Below are positions 33,313-44,100 of a stretch of 44,593 nucleotides of DNA, piece after piece. Position 1 is the first letter of the stretch, and every line of letters starts with the position of its first letter. Made by a program: the position numbers and the translations under genes. The notes under the pieces are model-generated. The model was not told the origin of the DNA. It saw only the letters and a program-made list of their open reading frames with translations, and made no database searches. Source of the DNA: an uncultured bacterium (GTDB lineage Bacteria > Bacteroidota > Bacteroidia > Bacteroidales > Bacteroidaceae); assembly GCA_946546825.1 (NCBI GenBank), contig CAMNOK010000008.1:1-44593 (forward strand), in the 5' to 3' direction.

Positions 33313-34915
33313 GAGGACTTTCAAACAGCTGGAGAGCCTGCTGAACGGTATGGTTGGACTCGTTGATGACCGTGAAATATTCGTTCATGCCCCATAGGTC
33401 GCGGGCTATCAAGGCTTTCATCTGCAGACTGATAGATGGCAGCGAACGTTGCAGTTCAGCCTCGTCACGGGGCTTCACCTTTTCTTTCTCAGCTTTGGCA
33501 ACAATGTCGTCAAGCAGATTCTGAGGCACGACATAGCGAGACAGGAAATCTTCGAAACTCTTATATTGCCGTTGCAGTTCCTTGCGGTGGCTATCCACAT
33601 ATTTCAGGTTGGTGTTGATGATGATACCTTTTGCTGCCAGTTGGCGGTGGAACGAGGTGAACTGTGTCGTGTCGAGTGGCACAAAGACATCGGGCATGAT
33701 GCCGCCACCGCCATAGACGGTGCGATGCAGAAGCAGGGTCTCATATTTCAATGAGTCGGCAAAGTGGATGCTGTCTGCCGAATAGAGTTCTCCGTGCTTG
33801 AAACGACGTTCTATATCTTCGCTATAGGCTTTGGACTCACCTTTCACATAGGGCTTCTGAATGCAGCGACCAGAAGGCGTGAAATAGTGGGAGACAGTCA
33901 GACGTATCATGGAACCGTCGGGAAATTCTATGGGGCGTTGTACCAGTCCTTTACCAAAGGAGCGCCGGCCGACAACTTCTGCACGGTCGTGGTCTTGCAA
34001 GGCTCCTGTAACAATCTCTGCTGCTGAGGCTGTATATTCGTTGATGAGCACGGTGACACGGACGCCGTTGCGCAACCGGCCGTTTCTGCGGACGCGGAAT
34101 TCCTGCCGGGGCAGGCTTCGGCTTTCGGTATAGACTATCAGGTCACCAGGACTCAAAAACTCGTTGGCCAACTCTACAGCAGCTTGTAGGTAGCCGCCAC
34201 CGTTGTCTTGCAAGTCGAGGATGAGGTTGCTGAGCTGTTGACCTTCATTCTTCATCTGGAGCGTGTCAAGGGCATTCAGAAACTCCTCGTGGGTTGTTGC
34301 ACCGAAGGAACCGATTCGAATGTAGCCTATACCGGGGCGTATCATGTAGGATGCTTCAAGCGTGTGGACGGGAATCTTGTCGCGCTTGACCGTGAAAAGC
34401 AGTTTGTCTTGTATGCCCCGACGTACAATGCCTAAGTTAACCTTGGTTCCCTTCGGCCCCCGAAGGCGTCGCATGATGTCTTCTCTCGACATTTTTACAC
34501 CGGCGATGGCAGTGTCGTTGACGCTGATGATGCGGTCGCCGGCCAGGATGCCGACCTTCTCTGAAGGACCTCCGAGCACTGGCTGAATGACAAGCAGTGT
34601 GTCTTCCACTATGTTGAACTGAACTCCGATGCCTTCAAAAGAACCTTGCAGTGACTCTGTCTGAGCCTTGCTTTCCTTGGCTGTGGCATAGGTGGAGTGG
34701 GGGTCCAGTTTGCTGAGCATACCACGAATGGCATCTTCTACCAGTTTGTTGTTATCTACAGAATCTACATACAGACTTGTGATGGCCATCTCTGCCATCG
34801 ACAGTTTCTGTAATGCGGCTTGGTTGTTCTTGTTGTTTTGTGCGCCTACTGGTGTGGTGGCAAACAGAAGGGTTGTCAGGATAGAGGCGCTTGTCCAGTG
34901 CTTAAGTATATTCAT
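33302..34915 (-). CDS. S41 carboxy-terminal processing peptidase
   Basis: A periplasmic Ser/Lys protease of the CtpA/Prc family. The chosen ATG at 34915 starts a signal peptide (MNILKHWTSASILTTLLFATTPVGAQ) and gives 537 aa; the track start at 34969 lies inside parE. In order: an N-terminal helical region, a PDZ domain (FEGIGVQFNI ... GILAGDRIISVNDTAI), then the S41 core with DLQDNGGGYLQAA, nucleophile S297 in EYTASAAE and K322 in RRSFGKGLVQ, 25 residues apart as in the family. A C-terminal domain follows. It is the last gene of the GNAT-GNAT-parE operon, 13 nt after parE. Confidence 0.93.
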   Translation of the reverse strand: MNILKHWTSASILTTLLFATTPVGAQNNKNNQAALQKLSMAEMAITSLYVDSVDNNKLVEDAIRGMLSKLDPHSTYATAKESKAQTESLQGSFEGIGVQFNIVEDTLLVIQPVLGGPSEKVGILAGDRIISVNDTAIAGVKMSREDIMRRLRGPKGTKVNLGIVRRGIQDKLLFTVKRDKIPVHTLEASYMIRPGIGYIRIGSFGATTHEEFLNALDTLQMKNEGQQLSNLILDLQDNGGGYLQAAVELANEFLSPGDLIVYTESRSLPRQEFRVRRNGRLRNGVRVTVLINEYTASAAEIVTGALQDHDRAEVVGRRSFGKGLVQRPIEFPDGSMIRLTVSHYFTPSGRCIQKPYVKGESKAYSEDIERRFKHGELYSADSIHFADSLKYETLLLHRTVYGGGGIMPDVFVPLDTTQFTSFHRQLAAKGIIINTNLKYVDSHRKELQRQYKSFEDFLSRYVVPQNLLDDIVAKAEKEKVKPRDEAELQRSLPSISLQMKALIARDLWGMNEYFTVINESNHTVQQALQLFESPRPW

Positions 34916-34928
34916 GTTGTATAATGTT

Positions 34929-36914
34929 TTATTGAGGGTTCTCTTCCGGCAGGTCTTCTTCGACCACAAGGTTACGGATGATGAAGTCCTGTCGTTCGGC
35001 TGTATTCTTTCCCATATAGTATTCCAGCAGTTTCTGAACCTGGTCTGTCTTGTGAAGGGTGACCTGTTCCAGACGGATGTCAGGACCTATGAAATAGGCA
35101 AACTCGTCAGGCGAAATCTCTCCAAGACCCTTAAAGCGGGTAATCTCAGGGTCGGGGCCCAGGGCTTTGATAGCCTGAAGGCGTTCCTCTTCACTGTAAC
35201 AGTAACGGGTAATAAACTCGCTTTTCTTCTGTGGAGTCTTCATGGATGCCTGCCGAATGTCTTCTTCCTGTAGCACCTGCTTGTTCTTGATCTTCGTACG
35301 GCGGTTGCGTACGCGGAAGAGGGGAGTCTGTAAGACATAGACGTGTCCTTTCTTGATGAGTTCTGGGAAGAACTGCAAGAAGAAGGTGATAATAAGCAGT
35401 CGGATATGCATGCCATCGACATCGGCATCGGTAGCGACAATGACCTTATTATAGCGCAGCGTGTCAAGTCCATCCTCAATGTCGAGAGCAGCCTGCAGGA
35501 GGTTGAATTCTTCGTTCTCATAGACCACCTTCTTGGTGAGTCCGAAGGAGTTGAGGGGTTTTCCGCGGAGAGAGAAGACGGCCTGTGTGTTTACATCACG
35601 ACTCTTCGTGATGGAGCCGCTGGCGGAGTCGCCCTCGGTGATGAAGATACACGACTCTTCCTTACGCTCGTTCTTCACGTCGCTGTAGTGAATGCGGCAG
35701 TCGCGCAACTTACGGTTGTGGAGGTTTGCCTTCTTGGCTCTTTCACGGGCCAGCTTGGTGACGCCGGCCATGGCTTTACGCTCGCGTTCGTTTTCCTTGA
35801 CTTTTGTCTCAATGGCCTCGGCTACATCCTGATGGATGTGCAGGTAGTTATCGACCTGCTGCTTGATGAAGTCGCCGACATATTTGTTGATGCTGTCACC
35901 GCCTGGAGCCATCTGTGTGGAGCCCAACTTGATCTTGGTCTGACTTTCAAAGACTGGTTCCTCTACGTTGATGGCGATGGCGGCAACCAGTCCGTTGCGA
36001 ATGTCGCCATACTCGTATTTGCCAAAAAACTCTTTGATGGTCCGGGCGATATGTTCCTTGAAGGCACTCTGGTGAGTTCCGCCCTGAGTGGTATGCTGAC
36101 CGTTGACAAAGGAGTGGTACTCCTCGCCATACTGGTTGGCATGGGTAAAGGCTATCTCAATGTCTTCACCCTTCATGTGGATGATGGGGTAGAGGCCGTC
36201 GTTGGTCATGGTGTCGGTGAGCAGGTCTTTCAGTCCGTTTCGGCTGATGATGCGGCGACCGTTATACATGATGGTGAGGCCTTGGTTCAGGTAAGTGTAG
36301 TTGCGGAGCATCGTCTCGACATAGTCATCGTGGAACTGATAGTTCTTGAACAGTGACTCCGTGTTGTCGGGCTCAAAGAAGATGAAGGTGCCGTTTTCGT
36401 CTTGAGTGGGTTGTGTCTCGTCAGAAACAAGTTCACCCCGTTCAAAGTTCAGTATGCGCACCTTACCATCGCGATAGGACTTGACAGTGAAGTGTTGGCT
36501 CAAGGCATTGACGGCTTTCACACCCACACCGTTCAGACCCACAGACTTCTTGAAAGCTTTGGAGTCATACTTACCGCCAGTGTTGAGCACGCTGACGGCT
36601 TCTACAAGCTTGCCTTGTGGAATGCCACGGCCATAGTCTCTGACAGATACCCGCAGGTTGTCTTCGATATCCACCTCTATGCGCTTTCCGGCATTCATCT
36701 TAAACTCGTCGATAGAGTTGTCGATGACCTCTTTCAGCAGGACATAGATGCCGTCTTCGGGCAAAGAGCCGTCGCCCAGTCGTCCGATATACATGCCTGG
36801 ACGCAGGCGGATGTGCTGGATGCCTGTCAGGGTTTGAATATTTTCGTCGGTGTAAGCCACGGTAGCTTGCTCCTCCGCCGGCTGGTAGTCTGATAGTATT
36901 TCGTTTTCATTCAT
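34929..36914 (-). CDS. parE: DNA topoisomerase IV subunit B
   Basis: The ATPase subunit of topoisomerase IV, which decatenates daughter chromosomes with ParC. The ATG at 36914 ([11 protein letters not shown]) is used; the track start is a TTG. The result is 661 aa. GHKL motifs are [21 protein letters not shown] and [14 protein letters not shown]. The TOPRIM motifs are TEGDSASGS and [10 protein letters not shown], and the C-terminus has [13 protein letters not shown]. The N-terminal wording ([32 protein letters not shown]) is of the ParE rather than GyrB kind in Bacteroidetes. An AAGGAG lies 11 nt before the ATG, unusually SD-like for this window. It starts 5 nt after the upstream GNAT-like gene. 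Confidence 0.92.
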   Translation of the reverse strand: MNENEILSDYQPAEEQATVAYTDENIQTLTGIQHIRLRPGMYIGRLGDGSLPEDGIYVLLKEVIDNSIDEFKMNAGKRIEVDIEDNLRVSVRDYGRGIPQGKLVEAVSVLNTGGKYDSKAFKKSVGLNGVGVKAVNALSQHFTVKSYRDGKVRILNFERGELVSDETQPTQDENGTFIFFEPDNTESLFKNYQFHDDYVETMLRNYTYLNQGLTIMYNGRRIISRNGLKDLLTDTMTNDGLYPIIHMKGEDIEIAFTHANQYGEEYHSFVNGQHTTQGGTHQSAFKEHIARTIKEFFGKYEYGDIRNGLVAAIAINVEEPVFESQTKIKLGSTQMAPGGDSINKYVGDFIKQQVDNYLHIHQDVAEAIETKVKENERERKAMAGVTKLARERAKKANLHNRKLRDCRIHYSDVKNERKEESCIFITEGDSASGSITKSRDVNTQAVFSLRGKPLNSFGLTKKVVYENEEFNLLQAALDIEDGLDTLRYNKVIVATDADVDGMHIRLLIITFFLQFFPELIKKGHVYVLQTPLFRVRNRRTKIKNKQVLQEEDIRQASMKTPQKKSEFITRYCYSEEERLQAIKALGPDPEITRFKGLGEISPDEFAYFIGPDIRLEQVTLHKTDQVQKLLEYYMGKNTAERQDFIIRNLVVEEDLPEENPQ

Positions 36915-36919
36915 AGTCT

Positions 36920-38056
36920 TCAAATCTCCTTGATAAAGCAGCGTAGCCGCTTGTTGATATGGGCATCAAAATATTCCCAGTTGCTCAGCACGTTGTGGTT
37001 GGTTTCCATCTGAGGCATGGCCTGTGCCCACTTGAATCCATAGCGTATATATTGTTGAATTAAATCGTTAAAGATAACAGCGTTGGCACCCTTGGCGCGA
37101 TATTCCGGCAGGACACCCAGAAGTAGCATATCCACCGTGTCGGCATGGTGCCAGTAGATGGCATCCAGCAGATGCCACCACCCCATGGGCAGCAGTCGGC
37201 CATCCGTCGTCTTTCGCATGGCCTCAGAGAGTGAGGGGAAGGTGATACCGAAGCCCACCATCTTGTTGTCATGCTCTGTGTCAACCACAATGGAAACCAA
37301 ATTGAGGTCGGCAATGCGGATGTATTGTTGCACCAGTTGGTCAACTTTCCGCTTGCCTAACTCGGCAAACCCATAGAGATCTTTGTAGGTGATGTTCAGC
37401 ATGTCGAAGACTTCCCGGCCATAGCCGTCGCGAAGCAGTTCCTTGCGCGTCAGCTTGTGTACCTTCAGATGGTAGCGCTCCTCGGCCAGTCGGGCCACAT
37501 GGGCTATCTTCTCCGGAACTGTCTCGGGCACCTTCACCAAGCATTCTACATAGTCGTTATCCTTCCGGAAGCCCAACCGGTTGATATGGTCCACATAGTA
37601 GGGATAGTTGTGGTTGGCATACATGGTGGACATGGTGTCGAAACCTTCTACAAGCATGCCTTCACGGTCGGTATCGGCAAAGCCCATCGGACCGGCTATC
37701 TGTGTCATGCCACGCTTGCGACCCCACTCTTCTACGGTCTGCAGAAGAACCTTGGACACTTCAGGGTCATCTATGAAGTCGAACCATCCGAAGCGCACGA
37801 CCTTGTTTTGCCAGCGTTCATTTGCCTGTCGGTTAATGATGGCCGCTATGCGTCCCACTACCTTCCCGTCGCGCCAAGCCAAAAAATAATCGGCCTCGCA
37901 GGACTCGAAACTTCCGTTCTTGCGTGGGTTCAGAGTCCGCTCCTCGTCCATATACAGATAGGGAACGGCAGTCGGACAGTTTTTGTATAGCTCGGTGCGG
38001 AAATCAATAAACTGTCTAAGTTGTCGTTGGTTACTGACTTTTCTGACTTCTACCAT
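36920..38056 (-). CDS. GNAT-like acyltransferase, downstream paralogue
   Basis: A 378-aa cytoplasmic protein, a paralogue of the gene just upstream. Shared segments are [58 protein letters not shown] and [14 protein letters not shown]. The last contains the R-x-x-G-x-N/A acetyl-CoA loop of GNAT motif A, so an acyltransferase fold is likely. The substrate is not known. It starts 3 nt after the first paralogue and ends 5 nt before parE, so it is cotranscribed and probably translationally coupled with both. Confidence 0.75.
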   Translation of the reverse strand: MVEVRKVSNQRQLRQFIDFRTELYKNCPTAVPYLYMDEERTLNPRKNGSFESCEADYFLAWRDGKVVGRIAAIINRQANERWQNKVVRFGWFDFIDDPEVSKVLLQTVEEWGRKRGMTQIAGPMGFADTDREGMLVEGFDTMSTMYANHNYPYYVDHINRLGFRKDNDYVECLVKVPETVPEKIAHVARLAEERYHLKVHKLTRKELLRDGYGREVFDMLNITYKDLYGFAELGKRKVDQLVQQYIRIADLNLVSIVVDTEHDNKMVGFGITFPSLSEAMRKTTDGRLLPMGWWHLLDAIYWHHADTVDMLLLGVLPEYRAKGANAVIFNDLIQQYIRYGFKWAQAMPQMETNHNVLSNWEYFDAHINKRLRCFIKEI

Positions 38057-38059
38057 GGA

Positions 38060-39232
38060 CTATGCTTTTAACTCATGAAGGTCGGTCTCTATCAGCTTCT
38101 TATAAACGCGGCGACGCTTGTGTAGCTCCCGTTCTATATATTGCCACTGACCTTGTACCTTCTCATTGCTTTCCATCTCTACATGAGTCTCACCCCAAAT
38201 AAAACCGTACTTCTGATAACGGGGAATGAGATCGTAGAACATGAAAGCATTGGCACCTTTTCGACGATATTCCGGATCAACACCAATGAGCAGACAGTCA
38301 ACAATGTTGGTCTTATAAAATTTCAGCACGCGTAGCAGATGCCACCATCCAAAGGGCAGCAGTCTCCCTCTGCGACACTTCTGCAAGGCCCGGGTCAGTG
38401 AGGGAATGGTAATACCGACACCCACCATTCTGTGATCGGGGGTGTTCCAGTCTTCCACAACGGTGATCAGGTCCATGTTGATGTAGGGAACAAAACGCCA
38501 TAGGTAGTGCATAATCTGCTTGTCACTCAACTCCGAATACTGGTAGAGCTGGCTGAATGAATGGTTGATTATATGGAAGACTTTCAGGCCAAGACCCTTG
38601 AAAAGAACTTCACGACGGGTAAGTTTGCGGACATGAAGGTTGTAGCGCTTCTCCACCAACTGGGCTACCGACGAGAACTTCTCGGGCATTTCATCGGGCA
38701 CAAACAGCTTGTACTCTACATAGTCAATATCCTTCTCCCAATGAAGCTTTTCCATCAGTTGGGGATAGTAGGGGTAGTTGTAAATGGTGGCCATCGTCCC
38801 TAACTGGTCAAAGCCATAGGTCAGCATGCCTTCGGGGTCCATGTCGGTGAAGCCCATCGGGCCAATCACCTCTTTCATTCCTCGCTGCCTACCGTAATCC
38901 TCAACGGCTTGAAGCAGGGCTTTCATCACTTCTACATCGTCAATCAGGTCTATCCAGCCAAAACGCACACATTTGCGTTGCCACTGCTCGTTGGCCTTGT
39001 GGTTGATGATAGCTGCTATCCGACCTGCCAGCCTGCCGTCTTTGTAGGCCAGATAGCATTCGGCCTCACAAAATTCGTAAGCAGGATTCTTCTTTTCATC
39101 GAAGTTTTCCAGTTCGTCGCGAAACAGGCCCGGAGCGTCATACTCGTTTCCTTCATATAGCTCATAGTGAAATTCAACGAATGTCTTGCGCTCCTGACGG
39201 GTTTTGACTTTTCTTATCTCTATGGATGACAT
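38060..39232 (-). CDS. GNAT-like acyltransferase, upstream paralogue
   Basis: A 390-aa protein related along its whole length to the next gene ([69 protein letters not shown]). Motif A of GNAT proteins is visible as YRRKGANA. The track start at 39262 falls within the -7 box TATCTTTG, so the ATG at 39232 (MSSIEIRKVKTRQERK) is chosen. It is the first gene of a four-gene operon with parE and the S41 protease. Function is unknown. The tandem pair looks like an old duplication, since the two differ at many positions. Confidence 0.75.
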   Translation of the reverse strand: MSSIEIRKVKTRQERKTFVEFHYELYEGNEYDAPGLFRDELENFDEKKNPAYEFCEAECYLAYKDGRLAGRIAAIINHKANEQWQRKCVRFGWIDLIDDVEVMKALLQAVEDYGRQRGMKEVIGPMGFTDMDPEGMLTYGFDQLGTMATIYNYPYYPQLMEKLHWEKDIDYVEYKLFVPDEMPEKFSSVAQLVEKRYNLHVRKLTRREVLFKGLGLKVFHIINHSFSQLYQYSELSDKQIMHYLWRFVPYINMDLITVVEDWNTPDHRMVGVGITIPSLTRALQKCRRGRLLPFGWWHLLRVLKFYKTNIVDCLLIGVDPEYRRKGANAFMFYDLIPRYQKYGFIWGETHVEMESNEKVQGQWQYIERELHKRRRVYKKLIETDLHELKA

Positions 39233-39259
39233 TTCCTTTTGTTTACTGCTTAATTTCTG

Positions 39260-39267
39260 CAAAGATA
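39260..39267 (-). promoter_or_regulatory. -7 box of the GNAT-parE operon
   Basis: TATCTTTG on the minus strand matches TAnnTTTG, 28 nt before the ATG at 39232. The -33 region is T-rich but lacks TTTG. Confidence 0.5.
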
Positions 39268-39297
39268 CATATTTTCAATTAAAAAACGACAGAAAAA

Positions 39298-39329
39298 TTT
39301 GTTATTTTAGATAAGAAGACTTAAATTTG
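39298..39329 (+). promoter_or_regulatory. Promoter of the CHASE2-CHAT operon
   Basis: TTTG (39298-39301), 20 nt, TAAATTTG (39322-39329) fits the Bacteroidetes promoter, with a start near 39336 and a leader of about 40 nt before the CHASE2 gene. Confidence 0.75.
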
Positions 39330-39374
39330 CAGCAAATAAGTTTAGACAGAAAGCGATAACCTCTAATCATTCAA

Positions 39375-40649
39375 ATGATGAAGATTCTTCGTTATATTTT
39401 CCATATTGATCATGCTATCATTTCATTGTTGACAATATCTATCATCGGAATATTTGTCTTCATGAGTTTCAACATATCATTTTTGAGTCCCGTGAAGCGT
39501 GCCATCGGAAGTTTTAGTATGACGAGTATCTATTATCAAATCATGGATGACGAAGAGCTGAAAGATACTTCAGACATCATTACATTGGTAGATATGACAG
39601 AATTGTCACATCGTGATAGTATTGCAATGGTGATAGAACAAATCTCTTCCATGCAGCCCCGAAAGCTTGCCGTGGATATTATCTTTGAAGGATACAAGGA
39701 CGACGTCAATGCAGACCAACGCCTTACAGATGCTTTTTTTGACTGTGCGGACAAGACGGTTGTGGCTTATAAGCTATTGGACTACAACGGAAAAGGTTTT
39801 ACCAATGCTGTTCGCTCTTTTTTTGTTGAAGATGTCCCTGTTACACAAGGTTTTACCAATGCTATGACAGATGATGCAAGGGTTGTGCGTTGTTACAATA
39901 TCAGTTACGATTATAAAGGAAGGAAGTGCTATTCACTGCCAGCTCAAATTGCTATGTCCGAAGGCATCAACCTTTCTGATAAGCCTGTAGAGCATGTCAT
40001 CAATTATTCTCCTATCCATTTTCCTGTTGTCAGTTGGAAGGATTTAAAGTATCATCCAGAACTCATCAAGGATAGAATTGTTTTATTTGGAACCACCAAG
40101 CAGGAAAGTGACATGCACTATACACCACTGAAGAAAATGTCAGGATTAGAGGTTATAGCCTATGCCGTTACATCCATGTTTGAGGGCTATGACGTGAAGA
40201 AAGCTCCTTTGTGGGTTGCCCTGCTATTGGCCTTTATTGTTGGCTATATAACAAATGCCATAGACTTTTTGTTCCGCTTGCACAGCCAAAGACGTGAAAA
40301 CTTTTTGATGGTGTTTATTCGGGAATCTAATCTTTATCTCCGCATCATCTATTTCCTTTTGATGGTTGTGGTTACATGGATAACATTCTTGCTCTATATA
40401 AAAGCTCACTATTACATCAACAGCATACTGGCTCTGAGTACCATTATTCTTATTGGTGAGGGAAGATTGATATATAAAGGATTGTTGGCCGCCATCGCAC
40501 GAAAGCACCCTTGGCCGTTGTTGAAAAAATCCCTCTATGCCCCAGAAAACTTGCAGAAAACAAATAAAACGAAAGAAGAGGTGGTTGCACCAGCGGAAGC
40601 TCTGCCGGAAGTACAAGCGATAGAAACAAACATTAATTTATCAAACTAA
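39375..40649 (+). CDS. CHASE2-domain membrane protein without an output domain
   Basis: A 424-aa inner-membrane protein. One N-terminal helix (about 13-35) is followed by a long extracytoplasmic region (about 36-275) that reads as CHASE2: ITLVDMTELSHRDSIA, PRKLAVDIIFEG, a VINYSPIHFP strand and ELIKDRIVLFGTT. Three more helices follow (about 278-300, 325-346, 350-368), then a polar tail of some 50 residues. CHASE2 normally sits in front of a kinase, cyclase or GGDEF domain; none is present. It is first in a tight unit, with the next gene 5 nt away. Either of two adjacent ATGs may be used. A sensor or anchor for the exported CHAT protein is inferred. Confidence 0.82.
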   Translation: MMKILRYIFHIDHAIISLLTISIIGIFVFMSFNISFLSPVKRAIGSFSMTSIYYQIMDDEELKDTSDIITLVDMTELSHRDSIAMVIEQISSMQPRKLAVDIIFEGYKDDVNADQRLTDAFFDCADKTVVAYKLLDYNGKGFTNAVRSFFVEDVPVTQGFTNAMTDDARVVRCYNISYDYKGRKCYSLPAQIAMSEGINLSDKPVEHVINYSPIHFPVVSWKDLKYHPELIKDRIVLFGTTKQESDMHYTPLKKMSGLEVIAYAVTSMFEGYDVKKAPLWVALLLAFIVGYITNAIDFLFRLHSQRRENFLMVFIRESNLYLRIIYFLLMVVVTWITFLLYIKAHYYINSILALSTIILIGEGRLIYKGLLAAIARKHPWPLLKKSLYAPENLQKTNKTKEEVVAPAEALPEVQAIETNINLSN

Positions 40650-40654
40650 AAATC

Positions 40655-41104
40655 ATGAAAAAAATCCTTTTATTTATATTGTTGAGTGTGGCATGCACCA
40701 TAAATGCACAGAACTTTATAGTCTATGCCGTAACAGGTAATGTTGTTACTATAGAAAAGAGATTAAAGAGTACAGTTAGTGTGCGCCAACATTTGGATGC
40801 AAACGTAATATTAAGTATTCCCGAGGAAGGTAGTATCCGCCTTTTCGATATTGAAACGCGGAAACTTTATACACTTAAGAATAAGTGCATGGGACCCATT
40901 TCTAAACTTATTGAAACCCAGCCCAACTCAAGTAAGGTTGTTACTCCGCAGTATTTTCGTTATATAATGAAGAATCTGCGTGGTAATATGGTTACCAACA
41001 CTTGTGAGACAGATAATGCCACAACGATCTTCCGTGATGCCAATGATTCACTATATGTTGACACCCCTGCTGAAGTTGACACTATTCCCCAAAAAGAAAA
41101 GTGA
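40655..41104 (+). CDS. Small secreted FecR-like protein
   Basis: A 149-aa exported protein with a signal peptide (MKKILLFILLSVACTINAQ). The mature part begins with a beta-rich segment, FIVYAVTGNVVTIEKR, then VRQHLDANVILSIPEEGSIRLFD, that resembles the FecR-type domain (V-x-G-x-V ... G ... S-x-x-L). A polar, Thr/Asp-rich tail follows. Similarity is weak and by eye only. It sits between the CHASE2 gene (5 nt) and the TPR-CHAT gene (65 nt), so it probably acts with them in the periplasm. Confidence 0.6.
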   Translation: MKKILLFILLSVACTINAQNFIVYAVTGNVVTIEKRLKSTVSVRQHLDANVILSIPEEGSIRLFDIETRKLYTLKNKCMGPISKLIETQPNSSKVVTPQYFRYIMKNLRGNMVTNTCETDNATTIFRDANDSLYVDTPAEVDTIPQKEK

Positions 41105-41169
41105 GAAACGTGCTTCCCCCCCTGCGCCGAGAAACGAGATAAGTTTTTGACTTTCTAAAGAATAAAATC

Positions 41170-44100
41170 ATGCTTCGAAAAATATTTTTTTCACTCTTTT
41201 TAGTCTGTCTGTTCCCAATAATGTCGAATGCGCAGTCGAAAGCCTTGAACAATTTGTTGAACGAGGCCCAAAAAGCAGTGCGAAAGAATAAAATTGCTCA
41301 AGCAGATAGCTTGTATCAGGCGTATGTGGATTTGTTTAAGGAGTCGAAAAACAAAAAAGACTACACCTATTCTGAAGTCCTCATTTATTTAGCCCGACGT
41401 GCTGTGAATAAAGGTTTTATAGATAAAGGAATAGAGATTCAGCAGGAGGTTATAGAGGTACGAAAAACAGCAGGCGACTGCAATAATGCTCAGTGGGCCA
41501 GCGCCGTAAGCGATTTGGCAACATTTTATGCCCAAAAGGGTGACTACGACATGGCTATCAGTACGGGCGAAGAGGCCCTGAAAATTTACAAAAAGGAGTT
41601 TGGAGAGAAGCATAATTATTATAACATCACACTGGCAAACATTGCTTCATTCTACTCAGCGCGGGGAGACAGGGATGACTATTCAAAGGCTGTGGAATAT
41701 TGTGAACGAGCCCTGAAGTATATTAGCAAGGGAACTCCTGAATACGCAAATGCCCTGAATAGTCTTGTTGTCTTCTATACTCAGGCAGGAAAGTCTGGAA
41801 AGGCAAACGAGATTGCTGCCAAGGCAAAAAAAGAAGCTAAGAAACGATTGGAAGAAGACGGTGTTCAGTTTGCAACTATTCTTAACAATCAGGCCATCAG
41901 ACTCTCTAATATGGGTAACTATATAGATGCCATAGCTTATGCAGAGGAGGCTAAGGAGGGCTTTGAGAAAGCACAAAATAATAACACGCTGCCATATGCC
42001 AAGGTGCTGACAAACTTAGCAACATTCTACACCCACCAACAAGATTATGAACAGGCAAGCCAGTTGTTACGGCAGGCCATGCCTATTATTGAAGGATTTG
42101 TAGGAAAAGAACACCCTGATTATATCCGATGTGTGTCAGATTTGTCTGCTATCAATAAAAGTTCTGGAAATCTTTCAAAGGCAGACGAATTGGCTAATGA
42201 AGCTGACAAGATGGGGCAATCTCTCCTTCAATCACAAAATATAAAATATGCCAAGGCGCTTAGTAAGCAGGGTGCAATTTTTGCTTCCAATGGTAACTAC
42301 ACTCGAGCTGTTGACCAAGAAAGGAAGGCTCTTCACATTTTTGAATTGCGTAATGATAGCATAAGTATAGCCACCTCGCTCAGCCTCATTGCCACCTATA
42401 CTTTTCATGAAGGCAATCATTTGAAAGGGAGAGATATCGCAGAAAAAGCACTTTCTATTTTCCGCAATAATGGTAGAAATAGCATTTACTATGCGCAGGC
42501 TCTCAATAATGCATCCATTCTTCACTATCATGATCAAAACTACAACTATGCAGCATGGTTAGAAAAAGAGGCCCTGCGAATTTACGATGAAAGAGACGAA
42601 CGAAATGGTTCAATCTATGCAAAGATACTGGCTAACCTCGGATTGTATAGTTTCATGGAAGATAGTGTCAGCCAGGCTATTGACTATACGCAGAAAGCTT
42701 TGGATTTGCAAAGGAAAATTCTTGGTGATGACCATCCTGATAATGTTCCTTTTTTTTATAATATAGCTGTTTACTATAATAAGGTTGGTAATCACCAAAA
42801 AGCTGAGGAAAACTATACAAAGGCTCTTGTTATGCAGGCTCATCAGGTGCAAACCAACTTTCTCCATTTAACAAGTACTGAGCGAGAGCGTTATTGGAAT
42901 GCCAAACAATATGTATTCAAGTATGCGCCAACTTTGGCATACGTCGATCGTGATAATAGCCGGATGGTAACAGATGCATATAATGCGCTACTCTTCACGA
43001 AAGGCATTCTGCTTAATTCTGACATAGATTTCCGTAACCTGCTCCGTAAGAGCAATGATGAAAAGATGTTGGAGAAATTCAACCAATTGTCTAACCTTTA
43101 TGAGCAGAAGGATGCGCTTTATAAGTTACCGGCCAATGAGCGCGGTGATATGAAAAAACTCAACCGGGAAATTTATTCGCTGGAACGTGAGCTGGTAATG
43201 GGGTGCAAGGAATACGGAAGCTTTACAGAGAACCTTAGCATCACGGCAACCGATATAGCGCAGAATCTTAATGATGATGATGTTGCTGTAGAATTTACAG
43301 ACATAGATGTTGTTGGTGTCGGGAAAACCTATGTGGCTCTATATCTCCGAAAAGATTGGAAAGCACCCAAAATTGTTAAGTTGTTTAGTGAATCAGATCT
43401 TAATGATACTATTCTTTATGGTCTTCGCCGACAGCAGGAACTGGCCATGCAAGGTAATGTGAAGATGATTTATGATAACAAGAAGTTTGGACAGCAATTT
43501 TGGGAACCTCTTCTTAGCCAACTTGATGGTGTTCGTAACATCTATTTTTCTCCGTCGGGCATCATCTATCAACTTGGTATCGAATATCTCTATTGTAATG
43601 AGGAGTCTCGCATCGGAGATTTATATAGTGTTTACCGTATATCCTCTACGAAGTCTCTGGTGAATCATAGTGAACAGCGTCCCATTAAGTCGGCAACGAT
43701 TTACGGTGGCTTGGATTATGACATGAATTTGTCTGAACTGCAGGAGCAACACAGACGTATGAGTGATTTTGACAGTTATTTAGCGCTCAATAATGATGAA
43801 AGCCATTATCTTGAAGAAGACGAGATATATTTCACTGATGAACTTCGCGCCATTGACTCTCTATCTACCAGAGGAAGTGTACGCTATCTTGCGGGTACAC
43901 TCCATGAAGCAGAGATTATAGGTGAACAACTGATGATGAACAATGTGAATACAAATATGTTCCTTCACAGAGAAGGTGTAGAAGAGTCGTTTAAGGCTCT
44001 CAATGGAAGGGAACAGGGACTCATTCATATTGCCACTCATGGTTTTTATATATCGGAGAATGAAATTAAAAAGCAAAAAAAGAGTGTTGCCTTTGTAACA

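Noticed and set aside
35343-36356. 337-aa plus-strand ORF inside parE
   Set aside because: Shadow ORF; ParE ATPase and TOPRIM motifs lie on the minus strand throughout.
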